Assembly (NCBI GenBank): GCA_001931905.2 | Contig: MSJI02000745.1 | Coordinates: 1 to 64,000 of the forward strand | DNA from: Cladosporium sp. IMV 00045 | Lineage: Eukaryota; Ascomycota; Dothideomycetes; Cladosporiales; Cladosporiaceae | Length of the DNA stretch: 64,000 bases | Direction: 5' to 3' | Shown here: piece by piece, positions 10,071-20,830 of the stretch | Numbering within the stretch: position 1 is the first letter of the stretch | Layout of the letters: every line of letters starts with the position of its first letter | The notes under the pieces: model-generated | Databases searched by the model: none | What the model was told of the DNA's origin: nothing | What the model saw: only the letters and a program-made list of their open reading frames with translations | Made by a program: the position numbers and the translations under genes

Positions 10071-12035
10071 TTAGAATCCGCTTTCGTGATTCTTGCCCAT
10101 GTCCTCGACCATAGTAGGCTTGTCGACGGAGTGACGACGCTCGAACTGCTCCGGGTCGCGCTTGTTGCGGTCGATGTAGCCAGCTGGCAGCCAGTGCTTG
10201 CTACTCCAGGCCTTGAGGCTCTTGTCCTGGTACATGACATCGACTTGCTCGAGGGCAAGCGACTTGGTCTCGTAGAGGAAGAAGTAGGTCATGACGCCGG
10301 CTGCCAGGTTGGTGCCGAAGAACACGAAACCGAAGCCATAGCTGATGCCATCGGTTGCGTACGGAGTGAGGAAACCGACCATGAAGTTGGCTGCATGGCA
10401 TGTTAGCAACTGTAATTATTTCAAGTACCTATCGGATGGATCGACTTACCAAGCCAGTTGCTTGCAGTCGCAACGGACGCCTGCTTAGCTCTGGTACGGA
10501 GCGGGCTGAGAAGGAACGTTAGCAGCAGGATCTATAACACAGCGTGGACAGGGTCAATCTTACAAAGTCTCGCCAATGACGACCCAAGCGAAAGGACCCC
10601 AGGTCATTGCGAAGGAGGCGATGAACATGCAAGCAGCAACGATCATGACGATGCCAGAGCTCTCGTACTCAGTCGGAGGGCGGGCGATGGCAACGGCGGC
10701 GAAAATGAGGAGCCAGGCCGATTGCCACAGAGCACCGTAGATGAGAGGAATACGGCGACCAAGCCTTTCGATGAGCCACAGACCGGGGAAAGTGGTCACA
10801 ACGTTGACGGCTCCGAGAATAAGCTGGATCAGAAGCTCGTCGTTGATGCCAGCTGACTGGAAAATAGTAGCGCCATACTAGACAAGACAAGTCAGTAATT
10901 TATTTAGGTGGGAAAGGATGCGCGTGCAGTTACTCACGTAGAAGAAGTAGTTGACACCAGTCCACTGCTGCAAAAAGTGGACAGCCATTCCAAGCCACGT
11001 GCGGTAGACAACACGCTCCTTGCCGGGACTACCGAAGAAGCACTCCTTCCAGCTGCCGGTGCCAGCACTCTTCTGCTCCTGGATGGTGTCGTACATCTCC
11101 TTGAAGTCGTCGTCGATCAGCTTGTTGTTAATGTCGTGCTTCAATCCACGGAAACGAGCCATCGACATGCGGGCATCATCCCAGCGGTCACGACCGGCCA
11201 GCCAACGAGGAGACTCGGGTGAGAAGAGGACTCCGAGACCGAGAGGAATAGAGAATGCGATACCAAGGCCGATGACGATTCTCCAGGACGCATCATTGCT
11301 CTCGATTTCACGGACGCCGTAGTTAATCAAGTTGGACACCAGAATACCGATAGTGATCATGAGTTGGTAAGAGGCAACGACAGCACCTCTAATCTCGCGG
11401 GGGCAGCATTCTGACTGGAACATAGGTACACCTGAACAATGTTAGCGATTCTCGCAATTTCTTTTTAACGATAAGCTCCGACCACATACCGACACTCAGG
11501 TTACCGACACCAATACCAGCGACGAATCGACCCATCATCATATGAATCCAAGACTGCATCGAGGTGATCTGAATGACGTTTCCAATGATGAAGAGAACCA
11601 CACCGAACGACAAGCTCTTGCGGCGTCCCCACCAATCACCAGTGTATGCAGCGGAGAGAGAACCGAGGAGAGAACCAATGCTCATGAGCGAGACCAGAAT
11701 CGAAGAGTTTGTTGCGGGAATGGAGTATCCCTTGGACGCGCTAGGGTCGGGTTCACCGAATCGTCGGAGGAAGTCTTCGAAGATCAGCATGCCACTGATT
11801 TGTCCCTATCGAATGATTAGCATTCCGTGTTCTGCAATTCGGCCGTTTTGCAATCCAACTTACAGTGTCATAGCCGAAAAGGAAGCCACCGATCGAGGTG
11901 ACAACACCCAGACCGATTGCTTCAATGCCACACTTGGCGCCATTGACGGTGATAGATCTGTCGACGTATCAGCTCAAATGATCTCGAGAATGAAAAGCAA
12001 AATGAGATCGACACTCACAACGACCCGAGACCCAT
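10071..12035 (-). CDS. MFS sugar (monosaccharide) transporter
   Basis: Seven exons join in frame: 12019-12035, 11864-11957, 11490-11805, 10938-11431, 10564-10877, 10450-10505 and 10071-10390, with introns of 58-61 nt. The product is 536 aa. Sugar-porter signatures are clear: GGFLFGYDTGQISG in the first helix, DWWGRRKSL after helix 2, PESPRWLAGRDR at the central loop, QQWTGVNYFFYYGATIF in helix 7, ERLGRRIPL, and FAWVVIGETFPLRTRAKQ. It belongs with hexose transporters of the plasma membrane, proton-coupled or facilitative; the exact sugar is not predictable. The 17-nt first exon (MGLGS) was found by splice logic. A 16-bp palindrome sits about 100 bp upstream of the start. Confidence 0.93.
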
Positions 12036-13830
12036 TCTGACTTGCAACGATCGATAGAACAGTAGAGAAGTCAGGTGGAAAACTCAGTTCAGACAGACTG
12101 CATTCTCCAGGCAACGCGCCCATCTATTATAGTCGCCCCCATATGGGGGCCCAGCAGTACCCCAAGCGGCCCATGGGAACGTCACAACGCAAATGCCAAC
12201 GGTGCCAACACCTGGAACTCCATACTCCCTCCACCCATCCGGCTACCATACTGAGCTTCATCTCCGCTACGCAGTACCCCAGGCGCAGTTTCACACTGGC
12301 GCCAAGGAGCTTCCAAGGCCTCGGAGGACCATGTGCCAACCCACCGCTGGCTCCTCCCGATCCTCTACCGACAACGTGACGCGCATTGGCCGCGGCCAAA
12401 GAGAGCGGTATCCGACCAGCCCGTGAATGCCGTAGGGTCCGCCTCGTCGTTTTGCGAGTGCTCAGACCGCTATAGCAACGTTTCTGTCCCGAATTTTTCA
12501 TATCCGACGTATAAAGTGAAGCTCTAGAGATCTGGCCGCCCGCAATGCCACGGGGTGGTAGGGCGGGGTTATGCCAGCTAGATGTGAAACTAGGGGACTA
12601 GCAGACACGACCAGCGTCGCCAGCGCGTTCGAGCGCATGGCCGTGTCCGGTTTGGCAAATTTCGGGGCCTCTGGTATAGTGGAGTCTGGAGAGAGAAGGA
12701 CCGATTAGAAGACCAAAAATGCCTCCCACTATGCTGCGCCATTAACGACGCGGGTGGCATCGCAGAACGCACAGGTCGAAGAGGCATCTTGGGACGGCCC
12801 CTTCTGCCGATTCTTCACTTGCAACGAGGGCGGCGGTGGCGCCTGGGATGGTTTCACGTAAGGCTGAGGAAACGGTATGATTAACGTTTGGCTAAAGTTT
12901 TTTGACTTTTTCCATGCAAACTTCGAGAAGGCGAGCTCCAAGACCTCGTCGTTCATTTGGAGGCGAGCAATAACGCAATCTGCTATGCTCGATTAGCGAA
13001 GGCAGTGGTGGCGAGCCTGTTTGATTGGTTCGATGCGTGTTATAGCTCGTCTTATTGGTCGAGCCTTGTCCACATCATTGCCAAGTACTCTCTTCCATGA
13101 TTATACACTAGCCATTCCGGCTGAGCCGATCAAAAGCAAAAGGAGTTTCCCGATGAATCCACCTGACTCGGATACTTCGAACTTGGGGCCGGCGAAGTCC
13201 TGGCATACGTAGTGAGCGCCACACACGGTCATCCGTAAATCGCTAAACCGACCTCTACTGGGTCTGCTGAGCATCTCGAACGATTGAATTTTGTTTCCCA
13301 CTGGTGATTTCGATCGTTTTGTGATGATCTACTCGCATGCTGCGTACAGATTTCGAGACGCCCATATGTCCATGCGTAACGACGCCGAGACAGCTTGATT
13401 TGGGACTATTCGACGACCACGCTCCAGATCGCTCCTCCTCCAAAGCGTTTCTCAAAATCGATATGATCGACCGAACTAACGATGGAAAGAGCATGCGTTG
13501 ATGTGGATTCACTAAGCTTGGTGTCTGGCTTGGTATCTGAAAAAAACAAGTCAAGACCGTGGTGGGTGCGTTTTGCGGTTGAAAACCCGTGAACAACAGC
13601 CCCGGTGAAGCCCATCAAGATATCAAGAAGCATCATACCTGCACAATACTTTCACGAGAGCAGCCCAAAAGAATGCTGCCCGAAGACTACTGATATAACA
13701 ACCAGAAGAAAGACATGACGTTGGCGAAAAAGAAGGACCGTTGAAGGGCCGTTGAGGTGAGGATATCTGAGCCATATACCAACCGACGGGGTCTGGGGTT
13801 GACCTCAAACACCATCCCGCACAACATCGT
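12036..13830. other. Long intergenic region, 1.8 kb
   Basis: Upstream of the sugar transporter and downstream of the broken monooxygenase. Open frames here are short and mutually overlapping, with no family resemblance. The palindrome at 12135-12150 is the one distinct element noted. The region may carry extended promoter sequence. Confidence 0.5.
12135..12150. promoter_or_regulatory. Perfect 16-bp palindrome upstream of sugar transporter
   Basis: GCCCCCATATGGGGGC is a perfect dyad about 100 bp upstream of the transporter ATG. The C-run/G-run halves resemble sites for zinc-finger repressors of the CreA/Mig1 type (consensus SYGGRG), two of which would face each other. Function is inference. 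Confidence 0.35.
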
Positions 13831-15651
13831 TTAGACCCTGCCCAAAACACTCCCCACGGCCTTCTCCAGAGCCGCCTCCGCGTCCTCCCTCATCTCCATA
13901 CTGCGCCAGCAAATCGTCCTATCGGGCCTACACACGATCACGCCATCCTCCTCGATTTCTCGCCTATCGGCCCAGTCGCCGTACATATCCTCCCAGTCCA
14001 TCGTCCATCCGATACTGTACGCATTCACCTTCACTCCGAACTTGCTCGCGGTCTTCTCTGCAGCGCTCTTCCAGTTGTCGCCGCCAATACCGGTAAGCAC
14101 CGTAAAAGCGCCGTGACCGGCCAGATCGATGGTGGAGATCGGCTTACCAGGCTTGCGTGTGTTGATCCACGCGTGCGGGAGTCGAGAGCCGGGGTATGTG
14201 CTGAGCTGGTATGTAAGCACGGGGTCAACAGGAGGCGGTCTGCGTGCTTCCTTCTCGTCGGCCATGTAGACTGCAGAGGATTCGTAGCGTTGGTTCATTT
14301 CAATGCCGATGCCGCCAAATTCGTGCGCGGTGTAGGCGACGGTCTCCTTCAGCTTCTTTCTCCTCTCCCGTCCGGCTGCCGTTGGGGCTGAAAGTTCGGC
14401 ATGTTGACGAACACGCTCCTCCTTGGGGAGAGAGGGCAGGACTCCCAATGCTTCGAAGACCGGGACATGGTCTCGCAGGCCTTGGTTGGCGCGTCTGATC
14501 ACCCCTTCGCCAATTGGCTGGCGTTCCTCACTAAAAGTGGACAACAGACTTGAGTCGGCCATGCCTTTTCTACGTATGCGACCTTCCATGCCAAATTAAA
14601 GGCATCCTGTACACAGGTGTTGCTTCCCAGTCCGTTGAAGGGAGGGTGGCGATGGACGGAGTCACCTAACAGGTAAATATTTCCATCACTGTATCGCTCC
14701 GCCACGATTTCGTTAATATACCACTTCGCCACGTCGATAATTTCGAAGGCAACGCTATCGTCTCCAATGCATTGTTTCATGCGCTTAGTGTACTCTTCAT
14801 GCGAAGGACGCACGCTGAAATCTTCGAACCCAGGCTCGGGCAGGACAATGAACATCCACTCGTCCCATGCGTTGACCATGCGGACTATAACGCTCCAAGC
14901 CCACGGTGGGTGATCAATCTCTGGTTGAAAACCCAGTGCAGCACGCCCTCTTTGTGCTTCATGTGTTTGCTCAAATCCGCACGTGCGTGCACGTTGATCG
15001 CCAGACCTTGGCCAGGCTCTTTCTTGAGCGGAATCCCAACCTGACGCATGACTGGACTACGTCCACCATCACAACCGAAAAGATACTTGCTGCGGATCTG
15101 GTATTTGTGGCCTGTGAGAGTGTCCTGAATTGTCGACGTCATAGGCCCTTCAGGCGAGTCACGAGCATACTCGACAAAAGAAGAGTCGAAGCGGACTTTC
15201 CATCCCTGCTCTCGAGCGCGGTTGACAAGAATAGGCTCCAAGATGGTCTGCGGACAATCGACGTGCTTGCACGGGCTTGCTGCCTCGTACTCTCCGTGGC
15301 GTTCAGGCTGGTTGCCCCAAGAGTGGATTCTAGCCCATTCTTCGCCGGCCATATCATGGCACCAGCGCGTGTGAGACATGTTGACTTGGGCGGTGCCTTC
15401 CTTCTGCACTGCATCATCCAGACCAATATCGCGAAGACATTCTTGAGCAGCAGGATTGGTGATATGAGCACGAGGTTCCTTAGCCGTGCCGGGAGCAGCT
15501 GAGATCATTATGCCTTTGAGTCCGTAAGAAGCGAGGAAGCATGCTAGCGAGGCACCTGCAGGTCCAGCTCCAACGATTAGGTAAGGAGTCTCTATGATAG
15601 GGCTCGATCCGAGGGCGTCGAATCGCCATTTGGGAGGCCATTAGTCGCCAT
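13831..15651 (-). pseudogene. PheA/TfdB-family FAD monooxygenase, interrupted by three frameshifts
   Basis: The frame reads from ATG at 15651 to the stop at 13831, but three single-base losses split it. Near 15600-15602 the reading must shift after MATNGLPNGDSTPSDRA to reach ETPYLIVGAGPAGASLACFL. Near 14923-14924 it must shift after LHWVFN to reach PEIDHPPWAW. Near 14564-14565 it must shift after AYVEK to reach MADSSLLSTFSEERQP. With these allowed, the protein would be about 607 aa, normal for phenol 2-monooxygenase/dichlorophenol hydroxylase relatives. Visible elements are the FAD GxGxxG motif (VGAGPAGAS), the DG motif (LFGCDGGRSPV), the second FAD contact GDSVHRHPPFNGLGSN, and a C-terminal thioredoxin-like region. 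All three losses fall in C/G runs, so sequencing error is as plausible as decay. Members hydroxylate aromatic rings using NADPH. Confidence 0.8.
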
Positions 15652-16762
15652 GTTGATCAGCTGCCGATTGTCGAATCGCCTTTTGTAGAAAAATCCAGAG
15701 TAGAGCCGCCAGTGATATATACAGATATATCGTCTAATAAAAATGAGAAACAGAGGATACTAGTAATGAGATGCAAATGGCTGCAAACCGGAAGCTTAGA
15801 AATTATATGTAGTAAAATACGCTAGTTAGCAGCATCGTTAGCCTAATCGATGGTAACGTGTGTTCAGCCGCCACTGATTGCCGAAGTGGGTGGGGATAGT
15901 GGGGTCTCGTGAAGGAGGAGAAATCCTAACGATTCCTACCGACTCGTGACATCGACTCTTCCATCTGTACCGAATATCACTTCGACACTTGACTCCATGT
16001 TGTATATGCATGACAGCATCACCCATGACCCGAACAGGCAACTCGAGTTGTCAGCCCACTTCAACACCTGAAGTCAACTTTGTCTCAATCTGCGGTGACA
16101 CGTGACACGAAGCCTCATCAGAACATCATCACAGCATCTTAACTCACCGACGAGAACATCGAAAGCTCCTGAACTACCCAGAATGCTATTGAGTCTGCTA
16201 AAACAAATGCAAATGCGCAGTGTCCGAGCCCATATAGACACAGACAACGATAAACGGAACTCAGACCGATCTAAGCTCAGCTGGTAAGAGCAAGCATCCA
16301 TCTCTCACTCCTGAACGCACGCTCACAAACACGGCTCCTGGCTATGACACAGAAATGATAGAGATGGCTGTTCCTCCAGCGAACCACGAGAAACAGTTCT
16401 CCTGTCCAGAAGCCAGAGTGTACAGAAGCCGTCATGCCTTAAGTCATGATGTCAGGTCAGCAGCCAAAAATCCATGCTAATTGGCGAATTACAGATCTGA
16501 GATCGCCTCTGCCGTTTCTAACGACGATACATCTGCATAAGTGCCTTTCATAGAAGACGTTTTCAATAGCCGCAGCCTATCGTGTGATGGGTCTTCAGCG
16601 CCCTGACGTTTGGATGATGAACACAACACAGAAATGTGCCAGAACGTGAAATGCCCTAGGGAAATATACCACACGTGGACCGGAATCAGTTGTATATATC
16701 AACCTGGATGTAAGGGAATCTCACTTCTTCTTGTACGACAAGATATTTGAGATACCTTCACC
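15652..16762. other. Intergenic region upstream of monooxygenase and SDR
   Basis: Divergent upstream region of the broken monooxygenase and the SDR gene. An AT-rich patch lies at 15710-15830 and a TATATA at 16693-16698 is about 65 bp before the SDR ATG. No gene is supported. Confidence 0.5.
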
Positions 16763-17874
16763 ATGACATCTGCCGTGAAGAACATCCAAACGACCCTCCA
16801 AGAAGACTTCGGTGGCTTCGGCCACAACGCAGCAGGTGAAGAGCACCAATTCAGTTTCGACGATGTACCCGACCAAACCGGCAAAGTCGCCCTGGTGACT
16901 GGTGGCAGTGAAGGGATTGGCTATGGCTGCACGCGTACCCTGCTCGCAAAGAATATCCAAAAGCTGTACATCCTGTCTCTTTCAAAGGAAGTGGTTGACG
17001 GTGCCAGAGATGCCATCAAGCAAGACTTGGGCGAAGAAGCTTCCAAGCGCACACACTGGATGCAATGCAACTTTAGCGACTGGAAGCAAGTCGTCCAAGT
17101 GGCGAAAGAAATCAGCAACTCGACTGATAGACTGGACATTCTGATCAACAACGCCGCGAGAGGTATCATGACGCAGCAGATTACCGAGTACGGCCTCGAC
17201 AGACACATGGCACTCAACCACATGGGCCATGTAATTCTGACCTCTCACCTCCTCCCTCTCCTGAAGAAGACTGCGATGGACAAGAACAGCAAAGTCCGGA
17301 TCGTCAACCTCAGCTCCAACGCTCACGAGCAAGTGCCCAAGGACTTGAAGTTCAAGAGCATCGACGACTTGAACAAGGACTTGGGACCGATGGGCACTTA
17401 CGGCCGATCGAAACTGGCCAACCTCTTACACGCTCGCTACCTGGCCCGTCACTTGACGAAAGAGCACCCTAGCATCCTCGCGAATTCGACGCATCCCGGT
17501 TTCGTTGATACGAAAATGACGGACCAGCATATCCATGAACCTTATCCTCGTATGTTGACCTTGTCTAACGAGAATTACACTCTACACAAGCAAATTACTG
17601 ACTCTGTCTTCTAGTTGGCGGCTACGCCATGTCCGCCGGCCTCAAGCCCTTCATGAAAACGCAATGGGAAGGGTGTGTGTCGACCGTCTGGGCAGCGACA
17701 TGCTCTGAGAAGAGCGGCGAGTACATCTGCCCGCCTGTGACGCCGGAGCCTGGTAGTGCTATGGCCAATGATGAGCAGATGCAGGATGATCTGATGAAGC
17801 TGACGAGAGAGATTGTGACGGAGATGACGAAGAGTGAGTCTGTCGATAAGGGGTGCCCGATGGAGGACCATTAG
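16763..17874 (+). CDS. Short-chain dehydrogenase/reductase
   Basis: Two exons (16763-17549 and 17615-17874, 65-nt intron) give 348 aa. The Rossmann fold is clear: cofactor loop TGGSEGIG near residues 46-53, NNAA near 128-131 in place of the usual NNAG, active-site Ser in NLSSNAHE, and the catalytic Tyr-x-x-x-Lys as YGRSK near residue 213. PGFVDTKM follows as the usual post-catalytic loop. Closest in layout to retinol dehydrogenase/WW-domain oxidoreductase-like fungal SDRs; substrate unknown. The N-terminal 40 residues before the fold are an extension without motif. No peroxisomal or signal sequence seen. Confidence 0.9.
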
Positions 17875-18110
17875 ATAATTTTGGCTGTTTTCAATAATAG
17901 AACGACACAAACGATGTTGTAGCTCAGTAGGCGAGGTATTGAATAGGCGTCAAACTCGTCCATTTCCTTTGAGCGCGAATCTAACATTTTACTACATATC
18001 GTGGACATCCAAGAACCTGCATGCGTCTCGTTAGATGCTGTCTATATCTTACAATCATCTAGCCCAATTTCATGCCTTCCATGCACCCATCATCCGCAAA
18101 AAATCATAGA

Positions 18111-20011
18111 TCACTTCCTCCGATCATCCAACTCCTCATCCTCCCAACCCCTCATCAACCCCTGACTAGCATCACCACCCTCTCCACCATCATGATTATA
18201 ATCATCCAGCGCAACATCCTCATAAGCATAAGCATCACCACCCTCCCCTCTCGTCAGCGCAACCGCATCCGCACGCCCCTTGCTGACATCGACAAAATAC
18301 ATCAACGGCACCGGAAGCGCGATCAACACCGCCAGAAACAGAAACGCAGGCCTAATGGTCCCGACAGAATCGATGATGGCGCCCACAATCGCCGGTCCCA
18401 CGGCCGAACTGCCCTTATCCGTAATAGCGTACAAAGCGTAGAAAGCCGCCTCGCGACCGGGAGGGATGATCTCGCCGTAGAAGGCGCGGCAGTAGGAGGA
18501 CAGACCGCCCATGACGAAGCCGTGCACGAAGCCGAGGGGGTAGATTTCCCAAGCTTGCTGCAAGCCGCCGACGCCCCAGTTCTGCACGAAGGGGAGGAAG
18601 CCCAGCAGGCCGTATAGCGGGATGATCTCCATGAAGAGCACGCAGGCGATGATGGCGCTTTTGGTCTGAAAGCCGTAGCGTTTGGAGATGCGAGGCCAGG
18701 CGAAGGCGCCTGCAATTCCGGAGGCGGTTGCTGTGATCGATAGCATGGCGATGGCGATTGTGCCCATTTGAAGTTCTGTGCGGGCGAAAAGGATTGCCGT
18801 GCCGGATACGGTGGCGATGGCGTCGGAGAGCATGAACCAGGCGACGAGGAAGATGGCTGTTTGGCGCAGGCGAGCGGCGGTTTTCACGGTCTCCCAGACA
18901 GATGACCAGGCGAAGATCAGGTATTGCAAAGCCGTAGGCAGGCGGGCTCCGCGCATTTGATTCGAAGACAAGGATGGGCCTGGTCGGTCGCGGAGCCACA
19001 GAGCGCCTGGGATTGTGAGCGTGGCCCAGAAAATGCCGACGGCGAAGAGCACGAAGCGCAGAGGAGTCGATTCGGAAGCGAAGTTGGCTTTCTTCAGTAG
19101 GACTAACAGACCAATACTAAAGACCTGAACGCAAACCGCAGCGGCATAGCCGAGACCGACGCCTTTGGAAGAGATCTGGACGGACAGCTTGAGTTGTGCT
19201 GACTGAGCATCTTGTTGCTGTTCTTCTTTCTCAACTTCAGGATGACGAGCGGCCAAAAGCGGCAAGAAAGAGTTCAACAGAACAAAAGTCGAGCCCAGAC
19301 AGACGACGCCGACGACCACAAGGATGGCTCCGAGAAGGTAAACTTGCGGAGCAACCAAGATGAACATAGAACTAGCAGCCGCACCGGTGAATGCAAAAGC
19401 AAGAAGAAGTCTCTTACGATGCACGCCTACAATAACTCGTCGTCAGCAAAATCGACCTCCCATGCCCATCACCAAGCCATCAACTCCACCGAAAAGAAGA
19501 GAAAGCCATACCATAATCCGCAACAGGACTAAATGTAATCAAAACCAGCGCCTGCAAAAATACAGCGATGGAGAACGTATACAAGGCAAAACTCGCCGTG
19601 CTCGTCTCGCGCCCAAACGGTCTCACAATACACTGATCCTTATCATCCGCGGCCGACGACGAAGCCTCCTCAGCAGCAGCGCGAACGAGCAGCCTCGTCA
19701 AACGGTTCCCGCCCTCCTCAGCCGCAGCTTTCAAACAAGGCGTGACCCCATCGGAGCGCAGCACGCCGCTTTCGCGCGCGAGCTGTTCCAGCGTGACGGG
19801 GGCGAATGAGCCTGTGCGATTGAGTAGAGTTAGCTTCGTGCGTTCCCGTGAAGACAAAGCAATAGAAATCCAGGTCTTTCGTACCAACACCGCAAACCGC
19901 GAAAATCTCCGCCGCCAACCCAACGGAATACCAGCCTTTCAGCTCGCGCTCAGTGGTCGGGCTCACGTCTTCACCTTGGAAGCGAGGCGCGCGGGCGCCA
20001 TTGCGAGACAT
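18111..20011 (-). CDS. ATG22: Atg22-like vacuolar amino-acid effluxer (MFS)
   Basis: Three exons (19885-20011, 19512-19811, 18111-19426; introns 73 and 85 nt) give 580 aa. The N-terminus has ERELKGWYSVGLAAEIFAVC, and the spliced junction GVGSFAPVTLEQLARESG is diagnostic of Atg22. Roughly twelve hydrophobic helices follow, with the conserved GEIIPPGREAAFYALYAITD and SSAVGPAIVGAI near the C-terminus. Atg22 exports amino acids from the vacuole after autophagic breakdown. The acidic C-terminal tail (residues about 530-580) is cytosolic-looking and rich in Asp/Glu/Gly. Length is close to the usual 500-600 aa. Confidence 0.92.
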
Positions 20012-20830
20012 ATACTCTTCGTGCAGATGCGTGTATACGAGAGGGAAAACAAGAGGGAAAAATATGGCGTTAGATCGATATCATGTCATCAGGTACGAAA
20101 AGTTGGTGTTGAATGAAGTCCAGTAAGGCTGAATTCGGAGGTCATCGGATGATGAGCCGTTTAGACGGAGAGCGAGTCGATCGAGATGGGTTTGCTCTCG
20201 TGCGAGCGAGTCACCTTGGAGATGCTACGAGTCTGTAGCGCTCAAAGAAAGGAACACTCTGATAGATATCTATTGAATACATCTCGCCTGAGAAGCAGAC
20301 TGTCGCATCTTGGCCATTAGATGATGCAAATCAACCCTAACCCTAACCCTAAACCGGCCCCGTACAGTAGCCAGCTTGATGTCCTACTCAGATTAGCGGT
20401 CATCGAAATAGACTACTAGATATATTCAAATAAATCATCTTATACTCTAGCGCATTTTCTTACATGATGTTCCTTCCCTTCACTTCTACAAACGCAGTCC
20501 TACACTCCATTTTATCCTCCAAGTCGAAGTTACATTTGTGTTCCGACCTGCCTAGAACCACACGCGAGACAGCGTACATCAACTCCAAGTCACCTTACTT
20601 TTGCCAATGGATCATTTCCCGTCGTTTTTGAAACTCAAACGAAAAATTGCTAAAGACTCAGAAATGCAACGATATGAGAGATTCCCCACAAGACGATCGA
20701 TCGTAGACTCCATATTTCCCAGATTCATATCTCCGTTAATAAGGTAGGTTGATTCATCACCTCCAACCCCCAACCCCACATCTCATCAAACCCCAAGATC
20801 CTCACCACCCAACCTCCCTCGACAAAATCC
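20012..20830. other. Intergenic region with telomere-like repeat
   Basis: Between the ATG22 start and the PEX5 3' end. Contains three tandem CCCTAA units, annotated separately. No gene supported; the right half is likely the PEX5 3' UTR. Confidence 0.55.
20333..20353. repeat. Interstitial telomere-like repeat (CCCTAA)3
   Basis: Three perfect CCCTAA units flanked by partial matches. TTAGGG is the usual telomere unit of filamentous ascomycetes. It lies inside a gene-rich region with conserved genes on both sides, so it is interstitial rather than a chromosome end. Confidence 0.75.

Noticed and set aside
16262..16300. tRNA-like A-box (agctcagctggtaagagc)
   Set aside because: No B-box or acceptor-stem pairing at the right distance; a chance match.
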